Source: Agroathelia rolfsii (Eukaryota > Basidiomycota > Agaricomycetes > Amylocorticiales > Amylocorticiaceae). Taken from it: a stretch of DNA of 64,000 nt. The position numbers and the translations under genes are program-made. The stretch covers positions 1,922,001 to 1,986,000 of the forward strand of contig JABRWF010000003.1 of the NCBI GenBank assembly GCA_018343915.1, read 5' to 3'. Of the stretch, positions 53,258 through 64,000 are shown piece after piece. The notes beneath the pieces were generated by a model that was given only the letters and a program-made list of their open reading frames with translations, did no database searches and was not told the DNA's origin. Every line of letters starts with the position of its first letter. Position 1 is the stretch's first letter.

Positions 53258-54910
53258 ATGTCGCTCTCAAACAAGCTAGCCATCACAGACCTCAATCTTG
53301 AGAAGAAAAAGGTCCTCATTCGTGTGGACTTCAACGTGCCCATGCAAGATGGCAAGATCACTAACCCAGCTGTCAGTATTATTCATTGTCTACCCTGATG
53401 CTGCACTATCTCCGAGATCAGTCTCTGAAATTTCCCTACAGCGTATCGTTGCTGCTTTGCCCACTATCAAATATGCAATCGACCATGGTAGAGTGCAGTA
53501 AGCAGTTTGAGGGTCGAGTTTTTCCACTAATTCCATCCTTCAGGTGCATCGGCAGTCATTCTGATGTCTCATCTTGGCCGACCTGACGGCAAAGTGGTCG
53601 AGAAGTACTCCCTCAATCCTGTTGCAACCGAGCTCGAGAAACACCTTGATGGCAAGAAGGTCACCTTCCTGAAAGATTCTGTTGGCCCTGATGTCGAAAA
53701 GGCCGTTTCGGAGGCATCTGAGGGATCTGTCATTCTCCTTGAGAATTTACGCTTCCACATTGAGGAGGAGGGCTCTGTCAAGAACAAGGACGGGACTAAA
53801 ACCAAGGCAGATCCCGCCAAAGTAAATGAATTCCGCGAGAGCCTCACTAGACTCGGTGATGTCTACGTCAACGATGCCTTCGGAACTGCTCATCGTGCCC
53901 ACTCCAGTATGGTCGGCGTCAAGCTGCCCCAGCGGGCCGCTGGATTCCTGGTAAAGAAGGAGCTCGAATTCTTTGCCAAGGCTTTGGAGAACCCAGAACG
54001 TCCATTCCTTGCCATCTTGGGTGGCGCCAAGGTTTCTGATAAGATCCAACTGATTGATAACATGCTAGACAAGGTAGATCTATCGCTTGGCATATGCTCG
54101 GGATGTTAATCTAGGCAAAATTCGTCAGGTCAACAGTCTTATCATCTGTGGTGGAATGGCTTTTACTTTTAAGAAAGTGCTCGATAATGTTTCGGCAAGT
54201 GTAAAAGTTCTGGATGATCTTTTCCCAAATTAACCTAGATTTGCTGCTAGATTGGCAACTCGCTCTTCGACCAAGCTGGCTCTGAAAAGGTTCACGAACT
54301 CATAGAGAAGGCTAAAAGGAACAATGTCAAAGTCGTCTTCCCCATCGATTTCATCACAGCCGATAAGTTCGACAAGGACGCCACAGTAAGTTAATAACAG
54401 ACTACACCGGCTCCCATTCTCATGTGATTTCAGACTGGAACCGCAACGGACAAGGAAGGAATTCCGGAAGGATGGATGGGATTGGACGCTGGTGTTAAGA
54501 GTAGGGAGCTGTTCCGTGAGACCGTGCTTGAGGCCAAGACCATCCTCTGGAATGGGTAGGGCAAAAATATTTCTATTCTTTGATTAGCTGTTGAACGAGA
54601 CTTTTCAGACCCCCCGGTGTCTTTGAGTTCCCAGCCTTTGCTAAGGGCTCTGAAGCCCTCCTTAATGCCAATATTGAAGCTGCCAAGAATGGTGCTGTTG
54701 TCATTGTCGGCGGTGGCGACACTGCTACAGTCGTTGCCCAGCATGGAAAAGAAGAGGAACTCAGCCATGTCAGCACTGGTGGTGGCGCGAGCTTGGAGCT
54801 TTTGGAGGGCAAGGTAAGACGCTTCTCCGCCGGTTTTGTCGCTGCAGTTAACCTACATATTGATTTCGATCCAGGTTCTCCCCGGTGTCAAGGAACTGAG
54901 TGAGAAGTGA
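53258..54910 (+). CDS. PGK1: Phosphoglycerate kinase
   Basis: Glycolytic ATP-forming step: 1,3-bisphosphoglycerate plus ADP to 3-phosphoglycerate plus ATP. Seven or eight exons give a protein of about 415 residues. Signatures in order: [16 protein letters not shown] (PGK N-terminal signature, RVDFNVP), [92 protein letters not shown] and [21 protein letters not shown]. All substrate and nucleotide-binding blocks are present, so the enzyme should be active. The ATG at 53258 follows CCAGCAACC. This is normally one of the most strongly expressed fungal genes, yet almost no non-coding DNA separates it from the divergent RGG-box gene. Its promoter probably lies within that neighbour's 5' coding region. 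Confidence 0.96.
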
Positions 54911-55261
54911 CTCTCGGCGGGTCTTTAACATCTTTGAGGCATTTGAAGGAAATTAGAAAGAGAAGTGAAAATTTTACCTGAAAGCGTTAGACATTTTTCG
55001 TTATCTTGTGTTTATTAAGTCTAAATATTCAAATATAAATTGTTGTGTGAGTGAGTATATGCACCAAGAATATGATATAAACCTTCATCCTAACATTAGA
55101 GCATCATAACGTGATACTGTGGCTGGGTGTTCAGTAACATCTGCTCGGAAGGAAATCTAAACATTGACTCTGACCAATATCATTTGGATCGCGTTCAAGT
55201 TGCAGCATCTCCGACACCGTCTCTCTCTACACAAATTCGATCTTCTGCACCCATAGGCACC
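54911..55261. other. Intergenic stretch between PGK and the JmjC gene
   Basis: 351 bp. The left half is the AT-rich 3' flank of PGK. The right half is the leader of the JmjC gene. A frame open from 55127 runs into the JmjC gene in the same phase, but the ATG at 55262 (CACCATGG) is the better start. Confidence 0.45.
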
Positions 55262-57594
55262 ATGGCAAAGTCTAAGCGACGCTCCGGGCGGTCTCAGGCT
55301 CCGAAAAATACAGAGGAAGAAAGCAATGACAACACGGCCAACGACACCTGCCCAGCTTGCCGCAACAACAGTGATGCGGGGCTGAATGAAGAGGAGAGGG
55401 AGAGTTGGATATTATGCGATGCATGCAAGACTTGGTATCATTGGCGATGTGCTGGAGATAATAACGACTTAGAGTCCATAGACAAATGGTCAATACATTT
55501 ATTCTCCAATAGATCACATGCCTCCAGAGTTTACCTACTAGACGTACAGGTTTTGCAAGACATGTATGGAGGCTGACCCTTCGCGAAGTATCACTCTCAA
55601 GCCACCCACTCGTAAATCTTCCAGGAAGAAAGCTCAACAAGACTATGCCAATTTAAATGCAGGAATCTTGGCTGACCCCGGCCGATGGGTTCGGGTCGTG
55701 GACGAAAAGCCGGCAAGATTGGATGGCTTCAAGCGGATGAAAGGGGAAGACATTACCATAGACTGGCTCAACTCTGACAACTCCGCTATGACTGAACCAT
55801 TTGTCATTGAATCACCAGAAGGTCTTGGCATGAGAATGCCATCCAAAGACCTGACCGTACAGGATATTGCGACCATAGTCGGTGAGGATACACCAGTGGA
55901 AGTCATTGGTATGTGTTATATAAATATCTTCTCCCTTTGTACATCTATGCCCAGACATGTTTCAAAGATGTTGCTTCCCAATCCAACACGCCTGGCTGGA
56001 CCCTGGGGCGGTGGGCGCAATACTATAACCTCGACCCAGGTTCGCGAGACAAGATTCGGAATGTGATCTCGCTAGAAATCTCCGGGTCAAAACTCGGTGA
56101 CCAAATCACCGCTCCCACCATCGTTCGAGATCTTGACTGGGTCGAGAAATGCTGGCCTTCTTCACGAAAAGGGAAGGGCCACGCCTACCCTAAGGTACAA
56201 CTGTATTGTCTTATGGGTGTTACCAACGCTTGGACGGTATAATTATGTTATCTGATTTTGCTGGCTTGTGGCTTACTAGTGCTATTATAGGACTGGCATG
56301 TTGATTTCGCTGGTTCTTCAGTATATTATCACGTGCTTCGAGGCAAAAAGGTAGGTGTTATGTTATTCATTTTTTTCTAAGCGCTGAGCATTTGCCTTGC
56401 TAGGTGTTCTACTTTATTAGACCGACAGCTTCAAATTTCTTGGCCTACGAACGCTGGTCAGGAACCGAACTCCAAAATCATAAATGGCTAGGCGATATGG
56501 TGGATGAGGTCATCAAGGTCGCTGTTGTCTCAGGTAAATCTTATTCTTTTCTTCTAAAACGATCGGTGTTAAGATTTCTCGGTAGGAAATACCATGATCA
56601 TTCCTACCGGATGGATTCACGCCGTTGTATGTCTTGAATTTCTCCTAGACTACTTTCTCTATTCATCTCGCTATAGTATACACCCGAGGATTCGCTGGTT
56701 TTTGGAGGCAATTTTCTTCATTCATATGATATACCAACTCGTAAGTTCTTATGAGACCATTTAATGCCATATAAGCGCTTAATTCTCTACTCATCATAAG
56801 AGCTGAAAGTTCGACAAATTGAGATATCTACTCATGTCCCCAAGAAATTCAGGTTCCCCCTGTTTACGAGGTAATACGTCATTTCAACCCATCATCAAGG
56901 TTTTGAGATAACTAATAAATTTCTCAGGTTGTGTTGGTATGTTGCTGAAAAGTATCTACGGGACCTTAAAGCAAAGGAGGAGTTTTCCACTCGTATCCTA
57001 GAGTCCCTACGTGCGCTGGCAGATTTCTTGGTATCGGAAGCTCGTGTTATAGAGCGAGGTTCCGACGCTTCCCGTAGAGAGGCGAAAGAGCAAGTGCCTG
57101 GCGATCGTGTCAAGGATCCCGGCGCTATGGCAAGAGAGTTCAGATGGCGACTGAACCAACTTACAGGCCGATATAGTGATGACGAGGATCGAGTTGACCG
57201 AGGAGTATCGAAATCATTGTCCATAGTTCACAACAAACGTCGGCGCGAAGAAATGAAGGACGACATTACTAAATTCAGACATTTCGTACCTCGACCATGG
57301 GACGAGATCGTACTTCATGAAGAAGCTCCAGAATATGAAAACGGATACCACATGAAGCCCACAACCCAAGCGGCTTTATATGCCTGGACGGAATGGAATG
57401 GCAGTAAATCCAACAACACTTCATCCGGCCATGAAGAGGCAGAAAACGCCCACGTCACTAGGCGGCAAAATATTACAGTCAGAGTACGTAGGACGGCCAA
57501 TGGCCTTCAAAGAGAACATATTGCAAGAGTGCTTGAAGAATGGAAATGGTCAACCGAAGAGGGGACCGGGACAGACATGCTTGTAGAGAGTTGA
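55262..57594 (+). CDS. JHD1/KDM2-type JmjC histone demethylase with PHD finger
   Basis: About 650 residues in about ten exons. An N-terminal PHD finger is complete: CPACRNNSDAG, WILCDACKTWYHWRC and, after splicing, KWFCKTC. A linker follows, then the JHD1 N-terminal block (GRWVRVVDEKPARLDGFKRM) and the JmjC domain. The Fe(II)-binding triad is intact: His and Asp in DWHVDFAGSSVYYHVLRGKK, and His in FGGNFLHSYDI. VFYFIRPT and [24 protein letters not shown] match KDM2 enzymes, which remove H3K36me1/2 with 2-oxoglutarate and oxygen. The C-terminal part (residues about 430 onward) is charged and not recognisable. The start ATG has an excellent context. It converges on the Skt5-like gene, with 63 bp between stops. 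Confidence 0.92.
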
Positions 57595-57657
57595 CAATAT
57601 ATACCCAAATTGTATTCAAAATTAACCATGACAAAACTAGCTACCATTTCAAATTAA

Positions 57658-59935
57658 TTAACAGATTACGCATTCATCCTTCGCCTGCTGGCGAGTAGGA
57701 CGAGCTATGTTACCAGCTCGCCTGTTCCCCATTCTCTTCATTTCTGTCAAGCGATTCATGGCGCGTTTGTTACCCTGAGCTTGATGCAAGGGTAAGAAAA
57801 AAAAACAATGATCAATCAAAGTAGTGATGTCTTACCAGCAGCACGCATGTACCATCGTTTAGCAAATTCAATATCTTGTTTGATACCTATGCCAACTTCG
57901 GCGTAGTAACCGACTGCATACTCCGCTTTGCTAAGCCCTTTATTGGCGGCACGGCGGGCCCAAAGATACGCCTCTGAGTCGCTTTGCTTCAGGATCCCTT
58001 CACTTCCAGTGAGATACCATCCACTCAATGCCAATTCTGCATCGGGATCACCCTTTTCTGCGGCTTTGGTATACCATGCAATCGATCTTCGAGGATCCAC
58101 TGGACAAGTGAGGGCTCCAAATTCAAAGCACTGTCCTAGTTTAAATTGCGACTGCGTGTAGCCCAGGTGAGCTGCCTGAGTAAAAAGCGATCTAGCGTAT
58201 GCAGGATCATATGGCACGAGTGTTGCATTTGGATTCTCGTACAGCAGACCGAGTTCATGCAAAGCATGAGGGTTATCGGCATCAGCTTGCTCAGCGGCAC
58301 GCCTGAGCCAGGCGATACCCTGGGGCGGATTGCGTTCCTCTCCCAAGGCACCTTTAAGCAAAATCATGCCTAGTTTGTACATAGCTGGTGTATCGCCCAG
58401 TGACGCTGCTTTTCGATAGAACGCACAGGCACGAGGGGGGTCTTTCCGGGTTCCTGCACCGATTTCGTTACACACGGCGACTCGATAGGATGCGGCGGGA
58501 TGGTTTTGCTTGGCCGCTTGCAGGTAAAGATGATAGGCACGCTCGTGATCGACCTGCAATCCTAGTGCCCCCGTGCCGTAACAATTCGCGAGATAGAATT
58601 GCGCATCGTCGTAAGGCTGACCTTGCGTAGCAAGCCGCCGGATGACTTTCAAGGCTTCCGTCACTAAAACTTCTCGATACTTTTTTACAGCGCGCTGGTC
58701 TTTCGCATCTGCTCCAACTTTTCTCGCAGCCTCGACGAGATATTTGGCATAGAGAAAGTGGGCTTCGGGATCAGGATCTGTTTTGATCCGTTGGCGATAT
58801 TGATCGATGTACTCTTTAGTGAAGGGTGGGGCACTGAGGTCAACTGCTTTGGTTTTTTGGGTCCGCAGAGACACAGAGGCAGTGGTACCCGAGCGTTGAA
58901 GTGAGGGTCGGGGCTCAAATTCCGGCTCATCTCCAACTGTGCCTTGAGAATGACCTGAGTAGATGGATGCGCTGGATGGCTGTGCACCATCAGTAAATGA
59001 ATTGTTGGCTTGGACGGGCATCGATCCGTAATTGTCTGAATTGAAGCATGGTATTAAGAAGAAGGTATGGCTTGGAAGAAAAAACAAGACTCACACCCAG
59101 GGTAATGTGGTACTGTAGGGGGATGCGCAAAGGGCTCCGGATACCCTTGACTACCCGTAGTATTGAAGGGTTGACTAGGGTAGTAGTTCTGCGAAGCGGC
59201 CGGTGTAGAGTTCCATGTAGGATGAACATCCGGGTTATCGTATGATAAAAGCCTCTCAGTATCATAAACTGGGTTCGCATGATCAGTTGTGTATTGGTCA
59301 CCGGAGTAGTACGCCGAGTAAAAGTCTTCCACGTCGTCGGTGCCCTCGTGAGGAACTGGCTGCTGAACAGCATCATGGGGCCTGGTATCGGGGATCGTAT
59401 GCCTAATGCTGGAGTTGTCTTGAGGATACATGTTTTGCGGGTTCATTTGGTGCGGGTCTGGTATAAGCAGCGAAGGGTTTCTCAGTAATGCATCATTAAA
59501 GTTTGCGAAAGCTACACACTATAGAGACGGGTGGAAGATGATGAATCAGAGTCATTGAGGGATAGACTATTGAAATTTGCGAGTTCCGGAATCTCAGTAG
59601 AGTGATCATAAGGCAAAGTACCTTCTGCAATGTTGAGGTTAGTGATGCCACATCTTCCAACGATATTACCCTGGATGACAGGGGAGCTAGACGTACCCTC
59701 TGGTTGGTTCAAAGATCGAGAGTAACCATGATTTGGGGAGTAATTGGCTTCAATGTTGCCGTGTATAAGCTGAGGAGTGGGTGTTCCAGGATATTCTTGC
59801 ATGTGCTGGTGGCTCGATAAGACTCGGTCCTGTTCATAGTTACCAAAACCCGAAGCCTGAGGCAGCAGATAGGGACCCCTATAAAATTCCTTAGTTGGAG
59901 TAGACCACAGTTCCGACGGAGTGTGACATCCAAAC
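57658..59935 (-). CDS. Skt5/Chs4-like Sel1-repeat protein with CaaX box, 5' end uncertain
   Basis: Activator and localiser of a chitin synthase. About 650 residues are visible. The N-terminal part is Pro/Tyr/Ser/Asn-rich and disordered. From about 58850 come SAPPFTKEYIDQYRQRIKTDP and FLYAKYLVEAARK, followed by about seven Sel1 repeats (such as AQFYLANCYGTGALGL, AMYKLGMILLKGALG, SQFKLGQCFEFGALTC, AEYAVGYYAEVGIG). The last exon ends AKDECVIC, a CaaX prenylation box as in Skt5 proteins. Introns lie near 59470-59530, 59035-59095 and 57780-57835. The first visible exon begins after TTCCTAG at 59936, so either the start is the ATG at 59802 or a first exon lies further upstream, where repeat DNA now begins at about 59970. 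Confidence 0.87.
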
Positions 59936-59996
59936 TAGGAAGTTAGAGGGAGCAAGTTACATAACACCGTTTTTTTTTTAAAAAAAAAAACATACA

Positions 59997-60101
59997 CATG
60001 ATACTTTTATTAACTTTTAATACTTTTAAAAACTTATTCTAGAAGTCCACTCATCTAGCACAAGTTTTCAAAAGTATTAAAAGTTATATAAAAGTATCAT
60101 G
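59997..60101. repeat. Near-perfect inverted repeat / hairpin at the repeat boundary
   Basis: Left arm 59997-60035 (begins CATGATACTTTTATT) and right arm 60062-60101 (ends AAAGTATCATG) are reverse complements with about two differences, separated by a 26-bp spacer. It sits just inside the T/A homopolymer at about 59971-59990 that marks the switch from gene to repeat DNA. It could be a small MITE-like element or the terminal structure of a larger one. Confidence 0.75.
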
Positions 60102-61089
60102 TATAATTTTCCTAATAAATACTATTAAGGCTTGTGCTCTTAACTACCTCAATAATAGATACTTCAGATCAATACTTGATAAAGTTTATTAGACTATCTC
60201 TCATAGAAAAAAGAAATAGTCTAAAGAACTATAGGATTAATTTTTTAAAAATAAGAAATTAAGTTTAAATAGTATTGTACTTATATTATAGATGTATATT
60301 TTGAGCCCTAAATTTTCTAGGCTCAAAATTTGAGATGTGTATTTTGATCCCTAAATTTTAATCCCTAAAAAAAATAAAAATTTCTGGGATCAAAATATTA
60401 AGGGATCACTCCTTGACTTATTGTAATTATAGGTTAATACTCATAAATACTTTAAATACAAAGAATATTCTCTCAACAATTAATTATTATAAGTTGCTTG
60501 TTATATTATAATTTTATTTAGAATTTCTTATTATTTTTCTGATTTTTTCCTAATTTTTCTCTATTTTTTGGTATATAGATTGTATATTATATAAGTAGAT
60601 TGTCATAGGTACACCTAGATGCTCCTGATTTTTCTCATATTTTTCATATTTTTCTTGTATTTTTATGATACTTCCTTGATTTCCTACAATATATTTATTC
60701 TATATAAACAGTCTAAAGGATAATTAGTCACATAGTGCAAGGTTATATAACTGGCCATTATGGATACATCCAGACTCTCCTGAATTTTCTCTAAATTTTG
60801 ATATTTTTCTTTTATTTTTACAATTTTTCCTTGATTTTATACATATTATTTACTCTATACAAACAAGCTGAAAGGCAATTAGTTACACAGTGCTTGGTCA
60901 CATAACTAGCCATTATAGTATCCTTGTACCAGTGCCTGTTAGTAAGTAGAGTCTAGACTATACTATTATTAGACTTAGGATCAGTCAGTGTAGTACAACA
61001 AGCACACTATAACAATCAGTTATCTATTTTATGCCATTAGTAATTACTCCTAGATATTTCCAAAGGCTATGCATAGATCATTACATAGC

Positions 61090-61350
61090 CTTTGCCTATG
61101 TATATAAGGACCCTGTAACACTCCCTAAAGGCCTTAGCTTTGACCTTTTGCTTTCAGGTGAGTAAGAGTGCATGTACCAAAATAGCTTACTAATAAAATT
61201 TGCCTTTAGGCTTATCATCCTAGCCTATTACACCTTTTTGCCCTCCTAGTATACCTAGTCAGCCTCTAGATTGTATAAGGACTTTGTCAAAAGCCTTATA
61301 CTCTATACTCTATGCCTCCCTCTGCCTTGTAAAGTTCCTAATAAATAAGG
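61090..61350 (+). repeat. LTR-like module copy 1 (TATA-like site to AATAAA)
   Basis: TATATAAGGACCCTGTAACA at 61101, then AAGGCCTTAGCTTT, TTTCAGGTGAGTAAG and, about 230 bp downstream, CCTAATAAATAAGGGCA. The same order recurs near 62461 and 63461 with spacings of about 1,360 and 1,000 bp. The TATA to poly(A)-signal arrangement looks like the U3/R part of an LTR. Confidence 0.6.
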
Positions 61351-62449
61351 GCATTATGTAACTTAAGGGTTTTCCCCTTTTAAGATAAACCTCTATACAT
61401 CTCAGAAGTATAGTTTCATATACTACTACTAAGCAAAGTATACATATCATTAGCAAACAGTAGCCCAGCAGAAAGTCTTACAGACTTGGAGTATACTAGG
61501 AGACTCATTAGTGGTATAGTATACATTCTATGGTGTATTAGGTATAAGCACTTCTGTTGTTGAGGTAGTTAAGAGTGTGAGCCTTGATACTTAGTGTTAT
61601 AAGTTGGATAATTAAAGGACATTTTTGTTATGAGATGGTAGATATGCTATTGTAGAATAGCTAACACATATTCTGTGTAAATAGATATATTTCTATAGAT
61701 TGGCAGTATACCTCTAATTTTTCCTTATTTTTCTCTATTTTTCTTATGTTTTTATCTTTTAATTTAAGTGTACAGTATTATGGATACACCTAGACTCTCC
61801 TGATTTTTCTCTAAATTTTCATATTTTTCTTATATTTTTACAATTTTTCCTTAATTTCCTATGCTTTATTTATTTGTTATAAATATTCTGATAGACAATT
61901 GGTTACATAATACTTAGTCACATGACTGGCCATCATAATACCCTTATACCAGTATCTATTAGTAAGTAGAATCTAGACCATTCTATTATTAGACCTGGAT
62001 TAGTTAGTATGATACAATAATCATGCTATTATGCTCAGTCATCTATTTATACTATCTTTAATATTATAGGTTGGACTTATAGGAATAATTTTTTGGCAAT
62101 TTTTTGGTTATTTTCTTGTAATGGGTACACCCAGACTCTTCTGATTTTTCTCTACATTTTCATATTTTTCTTGTATTTTTACAATTTTTCCTTGATTTTC
62201 TACACCTTATTTATTATTTATAAACATTTCTGAAGGACAATTAGTTACATAATACTTAGTTACATGACCAGCCATCATGATACCCTTGTACTAGTGTCTA
62301 TTAGTAAGCAGAGTCTAGACTATTCTATTATTAGACTTGGATTAGTCAGCATAATACAATAATTATGCTATTATGCTTAGTCATCTATTTGTGCTATCTT
62401 TAACTATTTCTTGTTATTTCTGGAGGTCATACACAGACCATTGCACAGC

Positions 62450-62710
62450 CCCTGCTCTAGTATATAAGGACCCTGTAATACTCTCTGAAGGCCTTAGCTT
62501 CAATCTTTTGCCTTCAGGTGAGTAAAAGTACATGTATTAAAGTAACTTACTAATAAATTTGTCTTCAGGCTTATTGTCCTAGCCCATACACCCTTCTGCC
62601 CTCCTAGTGTGCTTAGTCAGCCTCTAGGTTGTATAAGGACTGAACCAAGCCTTATGCCTTACCTCCTCCTTTTGTTAAAGTCCCTAATAAATTAGGGCAA
62701 TGTATGAACT
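62450..62710 (+). repeat. LTR-like module copy 2
   Basis: TATATAAGGACCCTGTAATA at 62461, then GAAGGCCTTAGCTTC, TTCAGGTGAGTAAAAG and CCTAATAAATTAGGGCA near 62687. Diverged from copy 1, mostly by C/T and G/A changes. Confidence 0.6.
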
Positions 62711-63449
62711 TAGGGTACATACCCTTTAAGCTAAAACCTCTGAATGTCTCAAGAGTTTAGTGCTTAAGCCCTCTACTAAGCACCCTGCATACATCATTAG
62801 CAAACAGTAGGCCTTAGTGGAAAGTCTTAAAGACTTGAAGTACACCAGTGTGACTTATTAGTAGTACAACATCCTAGTGTAGTATATAGGCTTAAGCCAC
62901 TTTTATTATTGAGGTAGTCAAGAGTGCAAGCCTTGACATCAGGTCAAAGCTGATACCTGAACCTATCCTGTTAAGCCATAGCTCTAGGATAGTGTAAGAA
63001 AAGAATTGCTTACAAATTAGCACAAGCAAGGAAAAATTTTATATACAAACTACTATACTTTTCATTTGTGAGCCTTAATTTGTTATTGAACTATTAGTTG
63101 TCATGGGTACACCCAGACTCTCCTAATCTTTCTTTATTTTCTTGTATTTTTCTTGTATTTTTACGATTTTTCTTGGACTTTCTAAACATTATTTATTCAT
63201 AATAGATAGCCTAGGATAATTGGTTACAGAGTACTTAGTTATATGACCAGCCATCATTGTACCTTTGTACTAGTACCTATTAGTAAATAGAGTCTAGACC
63301 CTTCTAGTTCCTTCCAAGTCTAGACTCTTGATCAATTAGCTGATAATGCAATAATTGCACCATCATACTTAGTCATCCATTTGTACTATGTTTAGCATTC
63401 CTTTCTATTTCTATCTCTGTACACAGACCATTCAGAAGCACACAGACCA

Positions 63450-63725
63450 CCCCTGAAACTTATATAAGGACCCTATAACACTCCCTGAAGGCCTTAGCTT
63501 TAACCTTTTGCCTTTAGGTGAGTAAATAAGTATATACATCTCTCTTTACTATTTACTAATACATTTGCCTTCAGGCTCATTGTTCTAGCCCTCTCACCCT
63601 TGCCCTCCCTTTGTGCCTTGTCAGCCTAAGGGTTGTATAAGGACCTAAGCAAGCCATAGAACAGGCTGTATTACCTGCCTCCCCCTCTCTATATCAAGTT
63701 CCTTAATAAATCAGGGCAAAGTGTG
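63450..63725 (+). repeat. LTR-like module copy 3
   Basis: TATATAAGGACCCTATAACA at 63461, then GAAGGCCTTAGCTTT, TTTAGGTGAGTAAATAAG and CTTAATAAATCAGGGCA near 63702. It is the least AT-biased of the three copies and holds two of the few CpG pairs further downstream. Confidence 0.6.
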
Positions 63726-64000
63726 ACTTAGGGTTGTTACCCTCTAAGAAAGAATCTAAGCGTCTCAGAGTGTTTAGCACTCCCTTCTTTACTAAGCAAG
63801 CAATAACAAGTCATTAGCCAACAGTAGCCTTTGGTAGAAAGTCTTCTAGACTTGGAGTATACCTTTGGGACCTAGTAGCGGTACATTGTTCTGTTTGTGG
63901 TGTGAGTAGGGGTCACCTCTGTTGTTTAGATAGTCAAGAGTGTAAGCCTTGACATCAGATTGAAGCTGATACCTGATCCAGTCTTGTAGAGCCTTAGCTC

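Larger units (their letters stand above)
59970..64000. repeat. AT-rich, CpG-depleted transposon-derived repeat block, continues past the edge
   Basis: From about 59970 the composition changes sharply to AT-rich DNA without long open frames. I find only three CpG pairs in about 4 kb (near 63166, 63741, 63888). The block is built from related modules. One kind contains ACACCTAGACTCTCCTGATT-like text followed by T-rich words such as ATTTTTCTTGTATTTTTAC, at about 60612, 60763, 61788, 62121 and 63106. Another contains a TATA-like site and the sequence AAGGCCTTAGCTT, at about 61101, 62461 and 63461. A third carries AATAAA-like sites (61331, 62690, 63706). The layout recalls LTRs, but there is no gag, pol or transposase frame, so it may be an array of solo LTRs or a non-autonomous element. 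Confidence 0.75.

Noticed and set aside
60000..64000. The repeated modules considered as a CRISPR array.
   Set aside because: The genome is eukaryotic, and the repeats are long, diverged and unevenly spaced.

Overview
This window is nuclear DNA of a filamentous basidiomycete. Nearly every recognisable gene is split by many short GT-AG introns (about 40-100 bp). Starts are preceded by CT-rich tracts, and the gene set is typically fungal: a sesquiterpene synthase, Skt5/Chs4, a Pom1-type DYRK kinase, an RPD3S-type PHD protein and F-box genes. An Agaricomycete is very likely. A Rhizoctonia/Ceratobasidium-like relative is my guess and is unproven. Gene models were spliced by hand from conserved domains and splice sites, so most internal boundaries are good to a few bases and terminal exons are less certain.

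Left part (1-19.8 kb), gene-poor. The 5' half of a terpene synthase runs off the left edge (-). It is followed by about 2.6 kb with no convincing gene, a small basic protein with an MG...CCC N-terminus (-, 3.6-4.2 kb), an orphan Ser/Ala-rich protein (+, 6.5-7.2 kb), and a secreted GH13 alpha-amylase-like enzyme with a GPI-type tail and two altered active-site histidines (-, 8.3-10.5 kb). From 12 to 18.4 kb lies a gene graveyard: a broken F-box gene (+), a shattered protein kinase (-), and a second F-box/LRR-like gene (+) with a frameshift inside the F-box.

Middle part (19.8-59.9 kb), dense housekeeping. In order: an Rco1-like double-PHD protein (+), a Kv-beta-type aldo/keto reductase (+), an orphan Ser/Thr-rich protein (+), galactose-1-phosphate uridylyltransferase (-), a DDX41-type DEAD-box helicase (+), a BLM/Sgs1-type RecQ helicase (-), kinetochore protein Nuf2 (+), an ING-family PHD protein (-), a predicted pseudokinase with an N-terminal MLKL/HeLo-like helical region (+), a large Pom1-like DYRK kinase (-), mitochondrial pyruvate dehydrogenase kinase (-), an RGG-box protein (-), phosphoglycerate kinase (+), a JHD1/KDM2-type JmjC demethylase (+), and Skt5/Chs4-like Sel1 repeats with a CaaX box (-). 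Three genes (Rco1, ING, JHD1) are histone-mark readers or erasers. PGK and the RGG-box gene diverge with only 25 bp between their start codons.

Right part (59.95-64 kb). The sequence switches abruptly to AT-rich, CpG-depleted repeat DNA. It begins with a roughly 105-bp hairpin, followed by three LTR-like modules of 1.0-1.4 kb, each with a TATA-box-like site and an AATAAA-like site and without coding capacity. The switch falls just upstream of the 5' end of the Skt5-like gene.

The most interesting candidate is the helical-domain plus pseudokinase protein at 41.0-43.4 kb. Its layout resembles that of the animal necroptosis effector MLKL.
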